Source: Pochonia chlamydosporia 170
Lineage: Eukaryota > Ascomycota > Sordariomycetes > Hypocreales > Clavicipitaceae
Length of the DNA stretch: 64,000 nt
Reading direction: 5' to 3'
Assembly: GCF_001653235.2 (NCBI RefSeq)
Contig: NW_019154047.1
Coordinates: forward strand, 62,001-126,000
The notes under the pieces were generated by a model. The model was not told where the DNA came from and did not search any database. It was given only the letters and a program-made list of their open reading frames with translations. This document shows, piece after piece, positions 21,801-30,931 of the stretch. Within the stretch, counting starts at the first letter, position 1. Every line of letters starts with the position of its first letter. A program made the position numbers and the translations under genes.

Positions 21801-22983
21801 CGTGGTCAGGCTGCTACTTGGGAAGGGCGCCGATATTGAGGCCAAGGACAGTAGGGTCGGTCGAACGCCGCTATTATGGGCCGCCGAAATGGGCCACGAG
21901 GCCGTATTCAAGCTGCTGCTTAGGAATGGCGCTAACATCGAGGCTAAGAATAGAATAGTTAGTCAAACGCCGGGGTGGCAAGTCGCCTGGGAGAGGAGAC
22001 AGGCTAGGGTTCAGCTGCTACTTAGGAAGTGCGCCAGCATTAAGGCTAAGAACAATGAGTACGGTCAAACGCCGCTATCGTGGGCCGCCTTGGAAGGGCA
22101 CGGGGCCATAGTCAAATTGCTACTTGGGAATGGCGCCGACGTTGAGGCTAAGAACAAATTTGGCCAGACGCCGCTGTTGTGGGCCGCCTTAGAAGGGCAC
22201 GAGGCCGTAGTCAAGCTGCTGCTAGGAGAAGGCGCCGACATCGAGGCTAAGGATAGTGAGTACGGTCAAACACCGCTGTTGTGGGCCGCCTTGGAGGGGC
22301 ACGAGGCCATAGTCAAGCTGCTGCTAGGAGAAGGCGCCGACATCGAGGTTAAAGATAGTGAGTACGGTCAAACGCCGCTGTCGTGGGCCGCAGAGAAGGG
22401 CCACAAGTCCGTAGTCAAGATACTGCTCGAAAACGGCGCCGACGTCGAGGCCAAGGACAGTGAGTACGATCAAACGCCGCTGTTGTGGGCCGCCTTAGAA
22501 GGCCACGCGGCCGTAGTCAGGCTGCTGCTTGGGAATGGCGCCGATATTGAGGCCAAGGACAGTAAGCACGGTCGAACGCCGCTGTTATGGGCTGCTGATG
22601 AGGGCCATGAGGCCGTAGTCAAGCTGCTGCTTGGGAATGGCGCCAACGTTGAGGCTAAGGACAGTGAGTACGATCGAACGCCGCTATTGTTGGCCGCCCT
22701 AGAAGGCCATGCGGCCATAGTCAAGCTGCTCCTTGGGAAGGGCGCCGACGTTAAGGCTGAGGACAGTGCGTGCGGTCAAACGCCGCTATTATGGGCCGCC
22801 GAAAAGGGCCACAAGGCCGTGGTCAAGCTGTTACTTGAAAAGGGAGCCAACGTCGTAGCCAAGGACAGTAAGTACGGTCGAACGCCGCTATTATGGGCCG
22901 CTAGGAACGGGCACGTGGCCGTGGTCAAGCAGCTACTTGAGAAGGACGCCTATATGGAAGCTGAGGATAGTGAGTACGGTTAA
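18883..22983 (+). CDS. NLR-type protein: nucleoside phosphorylase-NACHT-ankyrin repeats
   Basis: Fungal NOD-like receptor of the kind implicated in heterokaryon incompatibility and non-self recognition. Exons 18883-19870 and 19925-22983 (54-bp intron, GTAATT donor, GCAG acceptor) give 1348 residues. Residues about 6-315 are a PNP_UDP-type nucleoside phosphorylase domain ([63 protein letters not shown]). The NACHT NTPase follows, with Walker A DPGCGKS (GCGKS at 428-432) and Walker B LDALDEC (522-528), then a winged-helix region. From about residue 874 to the end there are 14 ankyrin units of 34 residues, most with the core [22 protein letters not shown]. The stop at 22981-22983 falls inside a repeat unit. 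Repeat 5 is scrambled. The start is the first ATG of a frame that matches the family's usual beginning. Confidence 0.93.
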
Positions 22984-23037
22984 ACACCGCTGTTATGGGC
23001 CGCCGAGAATTCGCACGAGGCCGGGGTCAAGCTGCTA
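21556..23037 (+). repeat. Ankyrin-coding tandem repeat, 102-bp unit
   Basis: About 14.5 units encoding 34-residue ankyrin repeats. Several units are close to identical at nucleotide level (for example those around 22150-22250, 22250-22350 and 22350-22450), beyond what protein selection needs, which implies recent duplication or gene conversion. One unit near 22140-22170 lacks a codon. The unit at 21955-22055 is divergent. The last half unit (22984-23037) lies after the stop codon and still reads as ankyrin before homology ends abruptly. Confidence 0.9.
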
Positions 23038-23099
23038 TAAACCAAATCTCGATAACTACACTTGCCCTTGTCAGTTTCGTGGCTTGTCACGATCTGTGT

Positions 23100-23660
23100 G
23101 GTACTGTTGATGTCGCAGTTGTACCGAAACCGACCAGCCTCTACCACCAGTAAGCGGTCCATCTCAACGTCTCCAACAAGAGCCAGCGTAGAAGTGCTGT
23201 CACATCGAGTACACCCGCGGATTCTTTGTGATTACGGAAAGTCAAGATATGAAACAAGCTCCGAGTAGCCTCGCTTGCAGTGATGGAATGCGACATTAAA
23301 GGCCACGAATCCATACTAGAGGCTGGTTTTCTGCATAAAGACATCTCTATCAAAAATCCCATGATAGACGAAGAAATGGACAAAGCCTTTTGATCGATCT
23401 TGATCTTACAATGAAGGTACCGCGAATAAATGCGTCTGGAGCTAAGGAAAGGAGTGGCACGATGGCGTTCATGGCTATCGAGCCAGTTCTGGGTGACGAA
23501 CATTCATTCATACACGACTGGAATATTTTTCTGGGTCCTCTTCCGGATTTCCATCCATTATGACGACCCTGGTATAGACATCAGCCCTGCCGAATTCGAT
23601 AGTTGGAATTCTGAGAACGATAGCAGATTAGTTCAGCTGAAATTGGTACGATAGGTTCAT
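23100..23660 (+). pseudogene. FunK1 protein kinase remnant
   Basis: FunK1 kinases are a fungus-specific family, common in accessory genome compartments. Read across frames, the segment gives SKRSISTSPTRASVEVLSHR, VHPRILCDYGKSRYETSS (about 23150-23268) and CDIKGHESILEAGFLHKDIS (about 23290-23350). These are followed by LIDLDLTMK, GTMAFMAIEPVLGDEHSFIH and FWVLFRISIHYDDPG (about 23550-23570). All are typical for the C-terminal half of FunK1; HKDIS corresponds to the catalytic loop (usually HRDIS or CDIS) and LIDLDLA to the DFG-like site. Stops and at least two frame shifts interrupt it, and the N-terminal half is missing. It directly follows the truncated ankyrin array. Confidence 0.78.
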
Positions 23661-24111
23661 TCCGTTAATAAACAGAATTCCGTCAAAGATATTCCCCAAC
23701 GGCGAGACGCCAAAGTCGGAAAACATGGTCTTGTATCCCTTGATCAATGAAATTTTTGGTAATGGCCAGAGTGGCCTTGATATACTGCAGTTCGCAAAGA
23801 AGGTGGCGTTACTGCTTAGATAAGTTGCCATTATTGCCGGCGAGCGGTAGGGCCACCGACCCGGTGCCTCTAATTCCCACCATCCCGGTGGGCAAAAGAG
23901 GGGGTTGTTTCAGGGGTAAATCATGGCCTTCCCCTCGACCCTAAATAGGTTGACGCCATTTGTGGAGGATGCAAGGTCCAGGTTGCCATACAGTTTGACA
24001 AGGCTAAATTAATACTGTGTGGGTTCTTCAAATTTGTTTGAGAGAGAGTGTAGAAAAAGGAAACTGTATTTGCACAGTACAATAATACCCAAATAGCTTG
24101 CTCATAGACAT
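23661..24111. other. Intergenic, tail of the FunK1 remnant
   Basis: Possible degraded 3' end of the FunK1 gene near 23661-23860, then AT-rich sequence up to the 3' end of the GT31-like gene. No other feature seen. Confidence 0.4.
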
Positions 24112-25677
24112 TTAATTTATAGGTCTTGTTCCACCAGGGCCCCAAACCAACTCTATCACGCTGTCATGACTAGCCGCGGCCCCGATGTCCGTATTTACCC
24201 ACCGGGTGTCGTTTCCCTTTCGGATATATGTCTGTAGCAAGCATCCATCCTTCTGAATTATGGATTCTTTGAGCTCCCAGGATATTTTCCTTCCTGTGCC
24301 CGTGAGCGATTTCCTCAGAGCACCGAACTTGCAGGCAAAGTTCCACCCACTTTCGTCAGAGACCCGAAAAGTAGCTTCTATGGCTTCCGTATTAAATGAA
24401 ATACCCACCGGGTAGTGAGCAATGGAGTATCCCGTTATGATGTAATCGTCTGCAGTTTGAAATCTCTGAAGCGTACAGTCCTCACCGCAGACGTAAGCGA
24501 TCTTAGAATAAAGATTGGGAGTGGCATAATACCAGCTGCGGTAGTGATGAAGGGACAAGGGTTTGGTCCCCCATTCATAAAAGCCTGCTGGGTCCCCAGA
24601 TACATCTAGCTGCCAGAGGCCAGGTAATATTGTCAAACTGATGTCCGAGTGTTCCTGAATGCACTGGTGCAGGAGTCGGTCCCCTTGCCAGTCGGCCTTG
24701 ACGAGTTCCGCCTCGGAAGTGCAATTTTGGAAAGCGCTAGCTACCCTCGAGGCTATTGATGGCGATAGGAATACTCCGGCGCCACCGAATGCTTGTGACC
24801 CGTGCCTCTGAACTGCAACCGCATCTTCTGATAAGGCGCCGATGTACAGCTCTCTCTTGTGGTCGTACTCTTCGAGTCTCTCCTTCAACGCGTTCATGCT
24901 GGGGAAAAAAGTATCATCATCGCACAGCACGAGCCATTTCTTTTTTCCAGCATCGGGGTGGGTATGCATCGTAGGGATGAGGGAGAGATATCTTGTAGCC
25001 ATTGGCAACGACGCGTTGGCTGCTATGACATCGACATCAACACCCGTTTTGGTGAGGAGAGACCTGGCGTCAGTGAGCTGTCCTTCATCCGCATTTAAGA
25101 TCGCAAGAACCATTTTTCCTCCATTGGACTTCCCGGCACCATCTGTCAGCCAATACGTCCAGTCGTCAAGAAAGGCAGTGGACCACTCCGTGAAGCGCTC
25201 GTAGGTAGTGGAGACGCCGAACATGAACTCAGAAGCATCAGCGCCCTGTGGGAAAGCGGAAGATGATACCGGGGCTTGGATCGGCGGAGAGCAACCAGGA
25301 ATGCTCGACTCTACTTGAGAATTCGCATCTATGAACTGGAAACCGGCCGTGAAGAGCCGCTGGGGAAGGATGGTCATGCCCTTCCTCTGAACATTCTTCC
25401 GATTAAAACGCACAAGTCGCTTCGCATAGGTAAAAGTGTTAAGCTCGTACTTCTTCTTGATATTAAGAAGATGTTTATGGTCTGCTTGACAGTTTACCTC
25501 ATCTTGCATAAGAGTGTCAAAGCCGTGGGGTTCGCTTCCATGGTCGTGCTTACTATTAGCAATGGCGACTGTTGAAACACGTTTGGGTATTGACCATAGC
25601 CGCAGATAGATGAATGTCACCAAAAAGATCACCAAACATGCCTTTGTCAAGACGGGTATACATCGCAGGATTCTCAT
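24112..25677 (-). CDS. GT31-like glycosyltransferase, type II membrane protein
   Basis: Predicted Golgi/secretory-pathway glycosyltransferase related to Fringe/beta-1,3-galactosyltransferase-type enzymes. Intronless, 521 residues from ATG 25677. A short cytoplasmic N-terminus is followed by a signal anchor at about residues 8-28 (PVLTKACLVIFLVTFIYLRL), a stem, then the catalytic domain with the metal-binding DDD at 253-255 in LVLCDDDTFF. The segment AFGGAGVFLS, the KADWQGDRLLHQCI region and SLHHYRSWY follow, as in fungal DUF604/GT31 proteins. Conserved Cys pairs occur in the C-terminal third. The acceptor and linkage cannot be read from sequence. A dispersed repeat begins 4 bp upstream of the ATG. 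Two other glycosyltransferase genes lie within 15 kb. Confidence 0.87.
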   Translation of the reverse strand: MRILRCIPVLTKACLVIFLVTFIYLRLWSIPKRVSTVAIANSKHDHGSEPHGFDTLMQDEVNCQADHKHLLNIKKKYELNTFTYAKRLVRFNRKNVQRKGMTILPQRLFTAGFQFIDANSQVESSIPGCSPPIQAPVSSSAFPQGADASEFMFGVSTTYERFTEWSTAFLDDWTYWLTDGAGKSNGGKMVLAILNADEGQLTDARSLLTKTGVDVDVIAANASLPMATRYLSLIPTMHTHPDAGKKKWLVLCDDDTFFPSMNALKERLEEYDHKRELYIGALSEDAVAVQRHGSQAFGGAGVFLSPSIASRVASAFQNCTSEAELVKADWQGDRLLHQCIQEHSDISLTILPGLWQLDVSGDPAGFYEWGTKPLSLHHYRSWYYATPNLYSKIAYVCGEDCTLQRFQTADDYIITGYSIAHYPVGISFNTEAIEATFRVSDESGWNFACKFGALRKSLTGTGRKISWELKESIIQKDGCLLQTYIRKGNDTRWVNTDIGAAASHDSVIELVWGPGGTRPIN

Positions 25678-25680
25678 CTC

Positions 25681-25787
25681 TGTAACGGTACGAGTGCACG
25701 AACAAGGTCGAGTGCGACTTGGATGAAGCGATTATTCACAAGGAGAAAAAGAGAACCCGTAAAGGAACTCTGGCTGAAGCTATTTAC
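25681..25787. repeat. Dispersed repeat, copy 2
   Basis: Matches 16564-16670 over about 105 bases in the same orientation, with mostly transition differences. It abuts the start codon of the GT31-like gene, so it forms that gene's immediate promoter/5' UTR. Either both genes share an inherited upstream segment or this is a small mobile repeat that landed twice upstream of minus-strand genes. Confidence 0.6.
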
Positions 25788-26839
25788 ACAATGCTCACAA
25801 AGTGAGACATTCATTAAACGGGCAGGTCACATGATTCCCTCACAATCTCAATAAATTATTTCTCCGAATTCGAAGACTCGCCGTAAGGCTGTTTTTCTGA
25901 GCTGGCCCTGGTGACATCAGGATAGATACATGTTTATTTGACACCTTAGAGGCTATATAATTTCGCGCACAGTAAGCGTGGCAGAGCGCCATGATATACC
26001 ATAACGAGTCGTCATCGCTTGATATGTTAGCGTCTGAACAAGGTTGAAGGCTCTTCAGAAAGCTTGAGAAGGCTCATTAACAAAATAATTGCGAAGAAGT
26101 TAAACTGAGGGTTTATGCCTCAGAAGATTTCGCCAGTGCGGGAATACTGACCAGGCACACCCCCGCTTCACCACGTCCCCTTCAAAATCAGCCATTTGAT
26201 CCTACATTTCCGCCTAAGCAGCATCCGCTGTTTTGCTACAACTCTCCGCCCTTAGTTGCTCATTTGATCAAGCCCGTCCTCCAGAATGCTCGTTTCCTGG
26301 CCGGTAAAATTTGGACTCGACTTCCTCAAATTCTGGGGCATTTTGTCTTCAGGCAAGAACCCCCCCCCAAAACCACTTCTCACAAGTTGACTAATGGAAA
26401 CAAGGTGCGGAAAATGTTTAAAAACTTATCACAAAGACTGCGTATTTACACTCGCTCAGGGCTGGAAGTCAGGGCGAGGAGGCGCTTGTTTGGCACGGCT
26501 CATACAGAACACTTCATGTATAATACTGATTTCATCTATTACCGTTCAACCACCCAGTCTTTTCATCTAAGCCTATCAAATGCTACTGTTAACCGAGCTT
26601 ACCTGGGAAGTATCAACGTTACATCATCAGCGGCAGCCTGAGCGTTTTGGATACTGCCTTCATTGGATATGACAAAGAGCCGCCTGGTCTCGAGTGTCGG
26701 CTTTTGTGGGCGAAGTACTCGAGGCAGATCTGCTATCATTTCCCAAGTGTAATACATCCCACTCTTGGCTCATATTCCTACCTTGGGTGTCTGTATCCGA
26801 AAATATTTGGTCACTGGAGCTTCAAGAGTAGCCGTTCAA
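25788..26839. other. Intergenic, no supported gene
   Basis: About 1 kb between the divergent GT31-like and coiled-coil genes. An open frame at 26264-26641 (+) starts at TTG and shows no family features; a homopolymer run of C lies near 26364. Promoters of both genes are expected here. Confidence 0.4.
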
Positions 26840-27496
26840 ATGGGCCGACACTGTAACTTGAACACATCTCCAACTGACCAGACGAAGTATATATCCACCC
26901 AACGTTCAGGTTCGCATCACCGCCACCGCGACCAAGTCGAACGACAATATTACAGGATCGCAGCTGCTGAGTGGGAGCGGTTGGAGGGGCAACGGGAATA
27001 TCTTCAAGAAACCAACCATAATCTCATCGCGCAGCTTGATGCTTGCCGGTTTGACCGAGCTATGGCTCGAGGAGAAGTACAGCATCTCCGTGATGTCACC
27101 ATACCAAATTTACGTAACCAACTCCATTGTCTAAAGGACGATAACGAAACTCTTCGAAAAAAGTTAGATGCAGCCAACAAAAAGGAAGAAAAGGCCCCTC
27201 GAATAGGGATAAGACCAATACGAAAAGAGGACGAAGGACAGGGCGGGCTCGCAATGGAGGATGGTAACGTAAATGATTCGAAAGAGCATTCAAAACGGCC
27301 AGTCAAATCAGAATCTGGGTTTCGAAAGTCCGAGATTCTTAAAGAAGTGGACTACTGGCGCGAACGTTGCCGATACTTAGAGGAAAGGCTCACAGGTCTT
27401 AAACGAAGTTACGAGGATGTAAGAAGTGCTTTCAAAGTCAGAACTCAAATGATACAGGCCTACGAAGACATACTACGGCGTCACGGGTTCATTTGA
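26840..27496 (+). CDS. Coiled-coil hypothetical protein
   Basis: 218 residues from ATG 26840 (MGRHCNLNTSPTDQ); the frame is open further upstream, but no good ATG context precedes it. The first 35 residues are polar and basic. From about residue 40 the protein is largely heptad-patterned helix: QVERQYYRIAAAEWERLEGQ, then LQETNHNLIAQLDACR and IPNLRNQLHCLKDDNETLRK. A charged linker follows (about 120-150), and a second helical segment, VDYWRERCRYLEERLTGLKR, runs to the end. No enzyme domain is seen. This kind of protein recurs in hypocrealean accessory regions without known function. It may dimerise or act as a scaffold; this is inference. Confidence 0.7.
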   Translation: MGRHCNLNTSPTDQTKYISTQRSGSHHRHRDQVERQYYRIAAAEWERLEGQREYLQETNHNLIAQLDACRFDRAMARGEVQHLRDVTIPNLRNQLHCLKDDNETLRKKLDAANKKEEKAPRIGIRPIRKEDEGQGGLAMEDGNVNDSKEHSKRPVKSESGFRKSEILKEVDYWRERCRYLEERLTGLKRSYEDVRSAFKVRTQMIQAYEDILRRHGFI

Positions 27497-27886
27497 CCCA
27501 CCACTTTCTGTCATAGTTGCAAGTGTTTATCATACAAATATGAGCTGAGACGCGGCTGGACTGCTGGTTGTTGTCATAGCTTCGCCTACTGATGGATCAT
27601 GTCCGAAGCAGAACGTAGACGGCAGCTCAAATATAGTTTTACCGGCTCATAACGGCGATGCCGCAGTGTTGGGTTAGTTGAATCTACCTAAGGGTGCGTA
27701 AAGCTTGACCAGCCGACGGAGTCGTTTTATCATGGCATCCTGGGGCTCGTGAACAATAGCCTTCATCGCCCTATGGTGTGCTATAGCTAAATGATCATGA
27801 CGTCTCCATACGCCCTATCTACAATGCTCATGTGTTAACTACCTTCTCCCGATGACCGCGCTGCGGCAAATACAATGTGAGGCGGG
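27497..27886. other. Intergenic, convergent 3' ends
   Basis: About 390 bases between two convergent genes; no feature seen apart from their 3' flanks. Confidence 0.5.
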
Positions 27887-29279
27887 TTACCTTGGTCTGT
27901 GATCCGAAGTGTGCGAAGATTGCGTCAGATACGGCCGTCGGTCCTTCGCGAGTGCTTGATACCTTCCCAAGATATCAGTCTTTTCCAGTCCGGGTTGTCC
28001 AGAATATTGAAAGTGGGACCCAAGAGCATTTCCAATAACTGTCACGGCTGGAACATATGTACTGTCAGTACTGGCATTCCAGCGAAGAAAGATGTACTCA
28101 CGACGACGCAACCGTTTCGGTAGATCTATGACAATCATATCTTCGTCACCTCTGTCCGGTGGCCAGGAAGAGATATCTGTATCCAGTATATCATCGGCAT
28201 ATATGCATATGAAATTGATGCGTATCCGCCTGCCGTCCATATACCAAGGTTGGCGGAACTTGTACAGGTCCAAAGCACCCCTTTCGATGTTTTCGAGGAG
28301 GGAGTAGTGCATTTGAGCGGCAATTGCCCAGCTGTTATAACTTTCTCCCCATATTTCGTACTTGAGCTGTCCCGCTGGGGTCTGCGGCAATGCAGAGTCA
28401 TCCTCCACCCTCAACCATCGATGACTTGGATGGGGAGGATCTCTATCTAGTGGCCAGGTAAAGTCCTCTGGACCGACCCAGAATGGCTGCATGGAAGGCC
28501 GCCACGATTCTGTCTTATGACGCGGGTGTTCAACCTCGGGAAAATAAGGATGCAGAGCGCCAAAGTGGTAGTGAAGGAAGCCAAGGGGAGGATTGTTAAT
28601 AACATTTGCGGAGACTACAAACTCATCCGGATGGGTTATTTTCCTGGTGACTAGCTGTGGGATTGCTTCGTCCTCAATCCATACCTGCATATTGTACTTA
28701 TTAGGACACTCAATCTATCAGATACTAAGGAAAGGCTTGGGGGTGGGGGAGAGAAACAATGTCGTCATCGATCTTGACGTAATACTTTCCGCGCTCGATA
28801 TGTTGCCAGGCTTTGTAGTAACTGTACGTTTGTAGATTATTGGCGGTGAAGTTGATGGCCTTGTATCTGTTGGGGTTACTCGAGAGAATCGTCTGAAGAT
28901 ATTGGAGGTCTCCCGCATCGTCTGTGTTGACGATCCAGAGTACTTCATCAAGCCAACCGCCCTGATCCACCATATTGCTCTGCCCATTGATACCATTAGC
29001 AATATCCAACATTGTTAGCATCGAGACAACTACCTCTATGTAGTGATGTGCACAGATCATCCTATCTCTACGGCCGTAAAAGACCAGCCCGCTTACTATA
29101 ATACCCTGCGGTTTGGCGAGCCGATATTTCACTCCCGTCGGGGTAGCTAGCAGTAATCGACGCATCAATATAAATACGACCGTGACTAAAAATATGATAG
29201 GAAAGACACTTCGATCTCTTAGCAGCCACCTCCTAATATGCTTCCACCATCGTAGTTTCGGCTTGGAGAACATCGTCAT
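27887..29279 (-). CDS. Fungal glycosyltransferase with DDD motif, type II membrane protein
   Basis: Four exons: 29279-29034, 28979-28758, 28684-28102 and 28047-27887, giving 403 residues. Introns are 54 bp (29033-28980), 73 bp (28757-28685, donor GTTTCT) and 54 bp (28101-28048, donor GTGAGT). Splicing restores the family reading HYIE-SNMVDQGGWLDEVLW, KIDDDI-VWIEDEAIPQL and KRLRR-PVTVIGNALGSHF. A signal anchor lies near residues 26-42 (SVFPIIFLVTVVFILM). VLWIVNTDD and YVKIDDDIVWIEDE are the nucleotide-sugar/metal-binding region, followed by SANVINNPPLGFLHYHFGAL. The family is common in ascomycetes with unknown substrate. Start chosen at the first ATG; the upstream TTG codons are not used in fungi. 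The frame runs to a stop at 27887-27889. Confidence 0.85.
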
Positions 29280-29895
29280 CAAGAAGATGCTGAGTTCTTT
29301 GTTTTGTAGCGTATTTACTTTGACCAAGAAACAGTTTACGTCACACGGTGACGATAAAATTGCCTCTACCTTTTACCATCTACGCATAACGTCTACTATG
29401 ATGTCTATTTCTAGGCCCCCATCGAAGCCGCTTTTCACTGTCTCATGTCAACTTTCAACCTGGATTTCCTTAATGGCAGGCACCTGACCTCCGGCATGTA
29501 ATCTCATGAACCTAATTTTCGTATTAGATTGCTTTCAGCCAGTTTTTATCGCGAATTATAGCTTTAACTATCCGTTTTGGGCCAAATCTGCATAGCCTGG
29601 GCGTATATTATTGCCAATATATTAATTCAAAGTACATCTTCGATGCATTCTACCACAAGGTGTTTGACAGGAGCCAAATTATTAATACGTGACTTTGTCC
29701 CTCTCTCCTCGGCAAAACCACCTGGAAAATCATCGAGCCCTATCGGGCTCTGAGTAAGTTGCCGGCGGGCTCAGGTCATCAGCGCCAAGTTCGCTGTGCC
29801 TGGGACCCGTCCGTGTTCAATTATTGCGGAAGATACCGCTTATCGTAGCGCCGTCTGAATCATCATTTGCCCGGTGATCAGTCAACACTGTGATA
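29280..29895. other. Intergenic, AT-rich
   Basis: Upstream of the DDD-type glycosyltransferase. No coding or RNA feature. It ends with the 8-bp CTGTGATA that is duplicated by the MITE. Confidence 0.5.
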
Positions 29896-30106
29896 CAGGG
29901 CTCCCAATAGTCCAGACTGTTTGGACTATTAGTCCACGTTTTGCATCGTTGCCCTGGACAACACCGTGATGAATCTATTAAAAGCAACAAACAACAGCAT
30001 ATGACTGGCTGATATTCAGCTTCATCAGTTTCATAATAGAGAAAACAGGGTTGTCAAACAAACTTTGGACTATTAGTCCAAACAGTCCGGACTATTGGGA
30101 GCCCTG
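29896..30106. mobile_element. hAT-type MITE with 8-bp target duplication
   Basis: A 211-bp element with terminal inverted repeats of about 41 bp. The left end begins CAGGGCTCCCAATAGTCCAG. The right end, reverse-complemented, begins CAGGGCTCCCAATAGTCCGG, and the match continues through CTGTTTGGACTA. The element is bracketed by perfect 8-bp direct repeats, CTGTGATA at 29888-29895 and 30107-30114. An 8-bp duplication and CAGGG-type ends are the marks of the hAT superfamily. There is no coding capacity, so it must have been moved by a transposase from elsewhere. The inner part of each TIR (TGGACTATTAGTCCA) is itself nearly palindromic. Confidence 0.9.
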
Positions 30107-30931
30107 CTGTGATACCGAGGAGTTTCCGGGCAGCACCCAGATATTTTCTAAAGCATAGCTTAACCCAGAACTAACTCAACGGCGGGCTTGATTTTAGCCT
30201 GCGTTAGTGTTGCCTTTCTCGTCAATGGAGTCTACGTACTTCTCAACTGGGGCAAAACTCTTACGCAGAATTTTGGGACGAGAAAAAGGTTCAGCAACAA
30301 AACATCAACTTGAGAAATTGAACGCCTACAACCAAAACTCCACGGTCCAAAACTAGCAGGCCCTGCAAGTTCACTATTTCGCATCGTAAATCTGTTCCGG
30401 AGCGATAACACCCGTTACCAAATGCGACTCTACCGAGGTCTCATGTCTGACAGCCATCAACCCGCAGCGACACTGCTATGAGAGCTGTTTGCACCTATGA
30501 ACACATGGCTACCACTCCACGCGACCCATCAGACTGGCCGGTCGCCAACATAAACACAATAGAAATTGCCCAGTTTTGTCATACGAGTAGAATTTACTTC
30601 CGCATCGACGGCTCACGGTCAGACAAACCCCTGTAAAGGGGTTGAGGGGACAGCAAATCACGGTGTTGAAGCGTCATTGCACAGCCAACATTGACACATT
30701 CATTAAAGTCGTACGTGTGACGCGCGGGTTTCGCCCTATATAGGCTACATCCCTGCGGCTAGCCCCCTGGTCAATGAAAATATTTCCGGTGACGAATGAC
30801 AAGTCATTAATATAAAGGTCTCGAGATGTTCAAAACGGCACAGAGGGTTCAGCCTTGGGTCATTGATGCGACTCCTACACACATGACGACAAATACAGTT
30901 GACGGGCGTTTACAAATCTTGGTAGAACGAG
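30107..30931. other. Upstream region of the 30932 gene
   Basis: No gene resolved, although protein-like text appears in broken frames between 30190 and 30600. A hairpin, CCCCTGTAAAGGGG, lies at about 30629-30642. A TATA-like ATATAAAGG lies near 30811, 15 bases before an ATG at 30826 that opens a 65-codon frame. That frame could be a first exon of the next gene, but no clean splice was found. Confidence 0.4.

Noticed and set aside
21522..22724. Antisense ORFs across the ankyrin array (for example 21522-21758 and 22470-22724 minus)
   Set aside because: Repeat-driven shadows of the plus-strand ankyrin coding sequence.
21556..23037. CRISPR-like regular repetition
   Set aside because: The 102-bp period, unbroken reading frame and ankyrin consensus show a protein repeat in a eukaryote, not a CRISPR array.
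26264..26641. 125-codon plus-strand ORF
   Set aside because: Starts at TTG, has no domain or signal, and lies in the expected divergent promoter of two genes.
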